DNA of 34,876 nucleotides from an uncultured Thermogutta sp. (lineage in GTDB: Bacteria > Planctomycetota > Planctomycetia > Pirellulales > Thermoguttaceae): contig CAKZMM010000121.1 in the NCBI GenBank assembly GCA_937128505.1, positions 1 to 34,876 on the forward strand. The letters are read 5' to 3'. Below are positions 32,648-34,876 of the stretch, in pieces; the first letter of the stretch is position 1, and each line of letters begins with the position of its first letter. A program made the translations under genes and the position numbers. The notes below the pieces were generated by a model, which saw only the letters and a program-made list of their open reading frames with translations, was not told the DNA's origin and ran no database searches.

Positions 32648-32730
32648 CTCCTTTGCCATTTACCCCATGAAAGGCCCGAAAAAACTTTCGCGGGGGAGAA
32701 TCTGAAGGGGGAGCACTTAGCTATCTCTTT

Positions 32731-32758
32731 TTTCTTTTCACCATTTTCTTTTCACTAT
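32731..32758. repeat. 14-bp tandem pair
   Basis: TTTCTTTTCACCAT is followed at once by TTTCTTTTCACTAT, one difference. Confidence 0.7.
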
Positions 32759-32807
32759 TTCTTGCAGTTTGGGGTTTCCGGTGCGGTTTGGGAATCTTGG
32801 TCGGCAC

Positions 32808-32922
32808 ATTGACCATTGATTGATTACGAGATTGACCATCCGCTTAATGGGAAATTAACCATCTGCTTAACGGGAAAATGACCATCCGCTTATTGCAGAA
32901 ATTGAGTACTCGCTGAATAGTC
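32808..32922. repeat. 23-bp tandem array, five copies
   Basis: Five consecutive units of exactly 23 bases begin at 32808, 32831, 32854, 32877 and 32900. The theme is ATTGACCATCCGCTTAATGG plus three bases; units 2, 3 and 4 match best, while 1 and 5 are decayed. The period is kept exactly although bases have changed. Confidence 0.88.
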
Positions 32923-33246
32923 CCGGGGCACCCAAAAAGTAGGTCGCGAGGCTTCCCGACCGTCAGCCCCCATCGAGAAAATCAAAAGTATTCCCGTGCC
33001 ACCGTGTCGGCGACTTGCCGATTGAGCATTTTGCCGTTAAAAAAGCAATTCATCAGGTTTAGAAAATTCTATCATCTAGGCCTTTCTTACGGGGCGTTTG
33101 GTTGAAATTTGGGAGGACGGTCGCCGATCGAAGAAGGTTTCGTCGCAGTTTCCGGACCGTTTGTAATCGCTGACTGGTTTGGCCATCTTGCCGGCGTGGG
33201 GTTTTGTGAATGGTTCAGGCGTTGTTAGAGAGGAGAACTTCGAACC

Positions 33247-34515
33247 ATGTGTGCTTCGCCGATTGTACAAAAAGATAATGTCGGAGCGATTTTGGAGAGG
33301 GCCTTGGACGCAGGTCGCGGTATCCTCCGGTTGACGCCGACATGGGTTCCCCGAAGCTTTTTGCAACCGGGCAAACGCATCAAATTGGCCCCCACGGACT
33401 GGTACGCCTTGGGGATGCATCGCGGGGGGATCGACGAACGGTGGTTTGCCAGCACCACAGAGGCCGCCAACGAAGGGCGATCTTGGGATGAGGGACTGAG
33501 TTGGTGCGTGTTCGAAGGGCAACGGTTCCTTTTCCGCGATGGAGTCGAGGAAGGCAAGGGAAGGATAATTGGTCAGGCAATTTGGGAAAAGTATCAGCGT
33601 TGGCCCGTCTATTCAAAGTTTTTCGATAATATGGGCCCGATTCCTCACCACATGCATCAGCGGCACGAGCACGCCGCGATGACCGGTCAGCAGGGCAAGC
33701 CAGAGTCATATTATTTCCCACCGCAGCTTAATGCCGCGGAAAACCACTTTGACTACACTTTCATGGGTTTGGAGCCCGGAACCACCAAAGACGAGGTCAT
33801 CCGGTGCCTGGAGAACTGGAATAAGGGGGATAACGGCATCCTGGATTTGTCAAAAGCCTACCGATTGAAGCCGGGCACCGGCTGGATGATACCGGCAGGT
33901 GTGCTCCATGCGCCGGGTTCAATGTGCACCTATGAGCCTCAGTGGGGAAGCGACGTTTTCGGGATGTTCCAATCGTTGGTCGAGGGGCGGCCGGTGCCAT
34001 GGGAACTTTGCGTGAAAGATGTCCCGCCGGATAAGCGTGATGATCTCCAATTTATTGTCGATCAATTGGATTGGGAGAAAAACGTCGACCCGTATTTCAA
34101 GGAACACACTTACGTCGAGCCGATTATCGACGAATCTACCTCCGGTGATGGTTACATCGATCGCTGGATCAATTACGGCACCTTTGACGGTCATCAATAT
34201 TTCAGCGCGAAAGAATTGACGGTAATGCCGGGTGTGAAGATGACCCTCCGCGATCCCGGGGCAAGCGGCTGGATCACCGTGCAAGGTTGCGGGAGGATTA
34301 ACGGTTTGCTGTTACAGACGCCTGTAATGATCCGATTTGGCGAGGAGCCTTGGGACGAGGTCTTCATCACAGCCGAGGCTGCTGCGGCAGGTGTTGAGAT
34401 CGAAAACACCGGCAGTGAGCCGCTGGTAGGGTTGCGGTATTTCGGGCCGGATGTGCACGCGAAAATGCCGCAGATTGGCGATCACAAGCGCTTGGGTGGC
34501 CGTTGGCGTCCGTAA
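33247..34515 (+). CDS. Mannose-6-phosphate-isomerase-like cupin
   Basis: This 422-residue protein resembles class I mannose-6-phosphate isomerases. The metal-site region reads PHHMHQRHEH (His 134, 135, 137, 140) followed by GQQGKPESYYF, where Glu153 takes the place of the conserved metal-binding Glu of the family. WMIPAGVLHAPG (213-224) supplies the usual later His (221). A second beta-rich domain follows (about 290-420). No signal peptide is seen, so it is cytoplasmic. It may interconvert a phosphorylated or free ketose and aldose, which would fit the sugar-related genes nearby, but the usual Gln-x-His-Pro motif is altered to a His cluster, so the substrate may differ. ATG 33247 is preceded by AGGAG 11 bases upstream. 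Confidence 0.75.
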   Translation: MCASPIVQKDNVGAILERALDAGRGILRLTPTWVPRSFLQPGKRIKLAPTDWYALGMHRGGIDERWFASTTEAANEGRSWDEGLSWCVFEGQRFLFRDGVEEGKGRIIGQAIWEKYQRWPVYSKFFDNMGPIPHHMHQRHEHAAMTGQQGKPESYYFPPQLNAAENHFDYTFMGLEPGTTKDEVIRCLENWNKGDNGILDLSKAYRLKPGTGWMIPAGVLHAPGSMCTYEPQWGSDVFGMFQSLVEGRPVPWELCVKDVPPDKRDDLQFIVDQLDWEKNVDPYFKEHTYVEPIIDESTSGDGYIDRWINYGTFDGHQYFSAKELTVMPGVKMTLRDPGASGWITVQGCGRINGLLLQTPVMIRFGEEPWDEVFITAEAAAAGVEIENTGSEPLVGLRYFGPDVHAKMPQIGDHKRLGGRWRP

Positions 34516-34688
34516 GCGCAACGAATCAAACAGCCGGGTCTTCCGGCAATAATTTCAGTTCCCGAGTTTTATTCCCGACGGCAGTCTGCCCCGAAGGCAC
34601 GCGTGATTTTCCGGCTGGAAAGGGACGGCTGGTCGAACCGGAAAATAGCTATCGAAAGTCATCGAAGAAAATGAGCAAGGAAAAAGGC

Positions 34689-34718
34689 GAAGAGTCTTTT
34701 TCTGCGAGGAGACTCTTC
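34689..34718 (+). terminator. Probable terminator hairpin downstream of the cupin gene
   Basis: GAAGAGTCT pairs perfectly with AGACTCTTC (9 bp) around a 12-base loop, followed by a short T-rich TTCTG. It lies about 170 bases after the cupin stop. The T-tract is weak, so efficiency is uncertain. Confidence 0.4.
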
Positions 34719-34824
34719 TTCTGACTGCAACTGATTGTTTACTCGCGTTCGAAATCAGGACCTGAGAAGCAAAGACGCTTGGGAAAAGTGCGGCAAAAGC
34801 GAGCGGCTATCAGCACGGGAAGCT

Positions 34825-34876
34825 CCGGTCGAAGGCAAGATCCGGTTGAGGGCAAAGTCGGATTGAGGGCAAAGTC
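34825..34876. repeat. 17-bp tandem array, three copies, cut by the window edge
   Basis: Units at 34825-34841, 34842-34858 and 34859-34876 follow the theme CCGGTTGAGGGCAAAGT. The array probably continues beyond the window. Confidence 0.75.

Larger units (their letters stand above)
32648..33246. other. Spacer between rlmN and the cupin gene
   Basis: This 599-base spacer contains an imperfect hairpin soon after rlmN (32675-32694, CCCGAAA against TTTCGCGGG, no T-run), a pyrimidine-rich 14-bp tandem pair and a 23-bp five-copy array. No gene is supported. Confidence 0.6.
34516..34876. other. End-of-window spacer
   Basis: No gene is seen in these last 361 bases. They contain a hairpin (34689-34718) and a 17-bp array that runs off the window edge. 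Confidence 0.55.

Overview
The window looks like a chromosome segment from a planctomycete, probably of the Pirellulales type. Three things suggest this: a pseudopilin-rich type II secretion cluster, four Tat-exported Gfo/Idh/MocA oxidoreductases in a row, and several families common in planctomycetes (HEAT-repeat proteins, a small lipoprotein with a carboxypeptidase-regulatory-like fold, a DUF3352-like exported protein). The DNA is moderately GC-rich with wide, gene-poor spacers. A thermophilic Thermogutta-like lineage would fit, but that is an impression from family content, not a measurement.

Layout. (1) 294-8549, plus strand: a type II secretion pseudopilus and inner-membrane platform run in the order gspG-H-I-J-K-L-M. 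The last gene joins a PilO/GspM-like part to a PilP/GspC-like part. gspE, gspF and gspD would have to lie outside the window. (2) 8550-11718: a mostly non-coding stretch with one membrane-anchored or exported protein of unknown function (9729-10667). (3) 11719-18349: four paralogous Tat-signal Gfo/Idh/MocA oxidoreductases, probably acting on sugars or cyclitols outside the cytoplasm. Each is preceded by its own short tandem-repeat array. (4) 18629-22169: two HEAT-repeat proteins and a small lipoprotein. (5) 22550-24664, minus strand: the ATPase (CbiO) and transmembrane (CbiQ) subunits of an ECF-type cobalt/nickel transporter, with no substrate-binding CbiM in view. (6) 25967-34515, plus strand: a DUF3352-like exported protein, a secreted GH5 glycosidase, a nucleoside 2-deoxyribosyltransferase-like protein, the RlmN rRNA methyltransferase and a mannose-6-phosphate-isomerase-like cupin.

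The least expected feature is in the spacers. Almost every intergenic region longer than about 200 bp carries its own unrelated short repeat: tandem arrays of 11 to 30 bp units, or longer-period repeats spaced about 59-73 bp. Units differ from spacer to spacer, range from perfect to heavily decayed, and often end just before the next start codon. The clearest case is a 16-bp array of 15 to 16 units at 16614-16870, where most units begin with GATC. Some arrays run into coding ends (cbiQ, the first HEAT gene) or create false N-terminal extensions (the GH5 gene). No CRISPR array, tRNA, rRNA, insertion sequence or integrase was seen.
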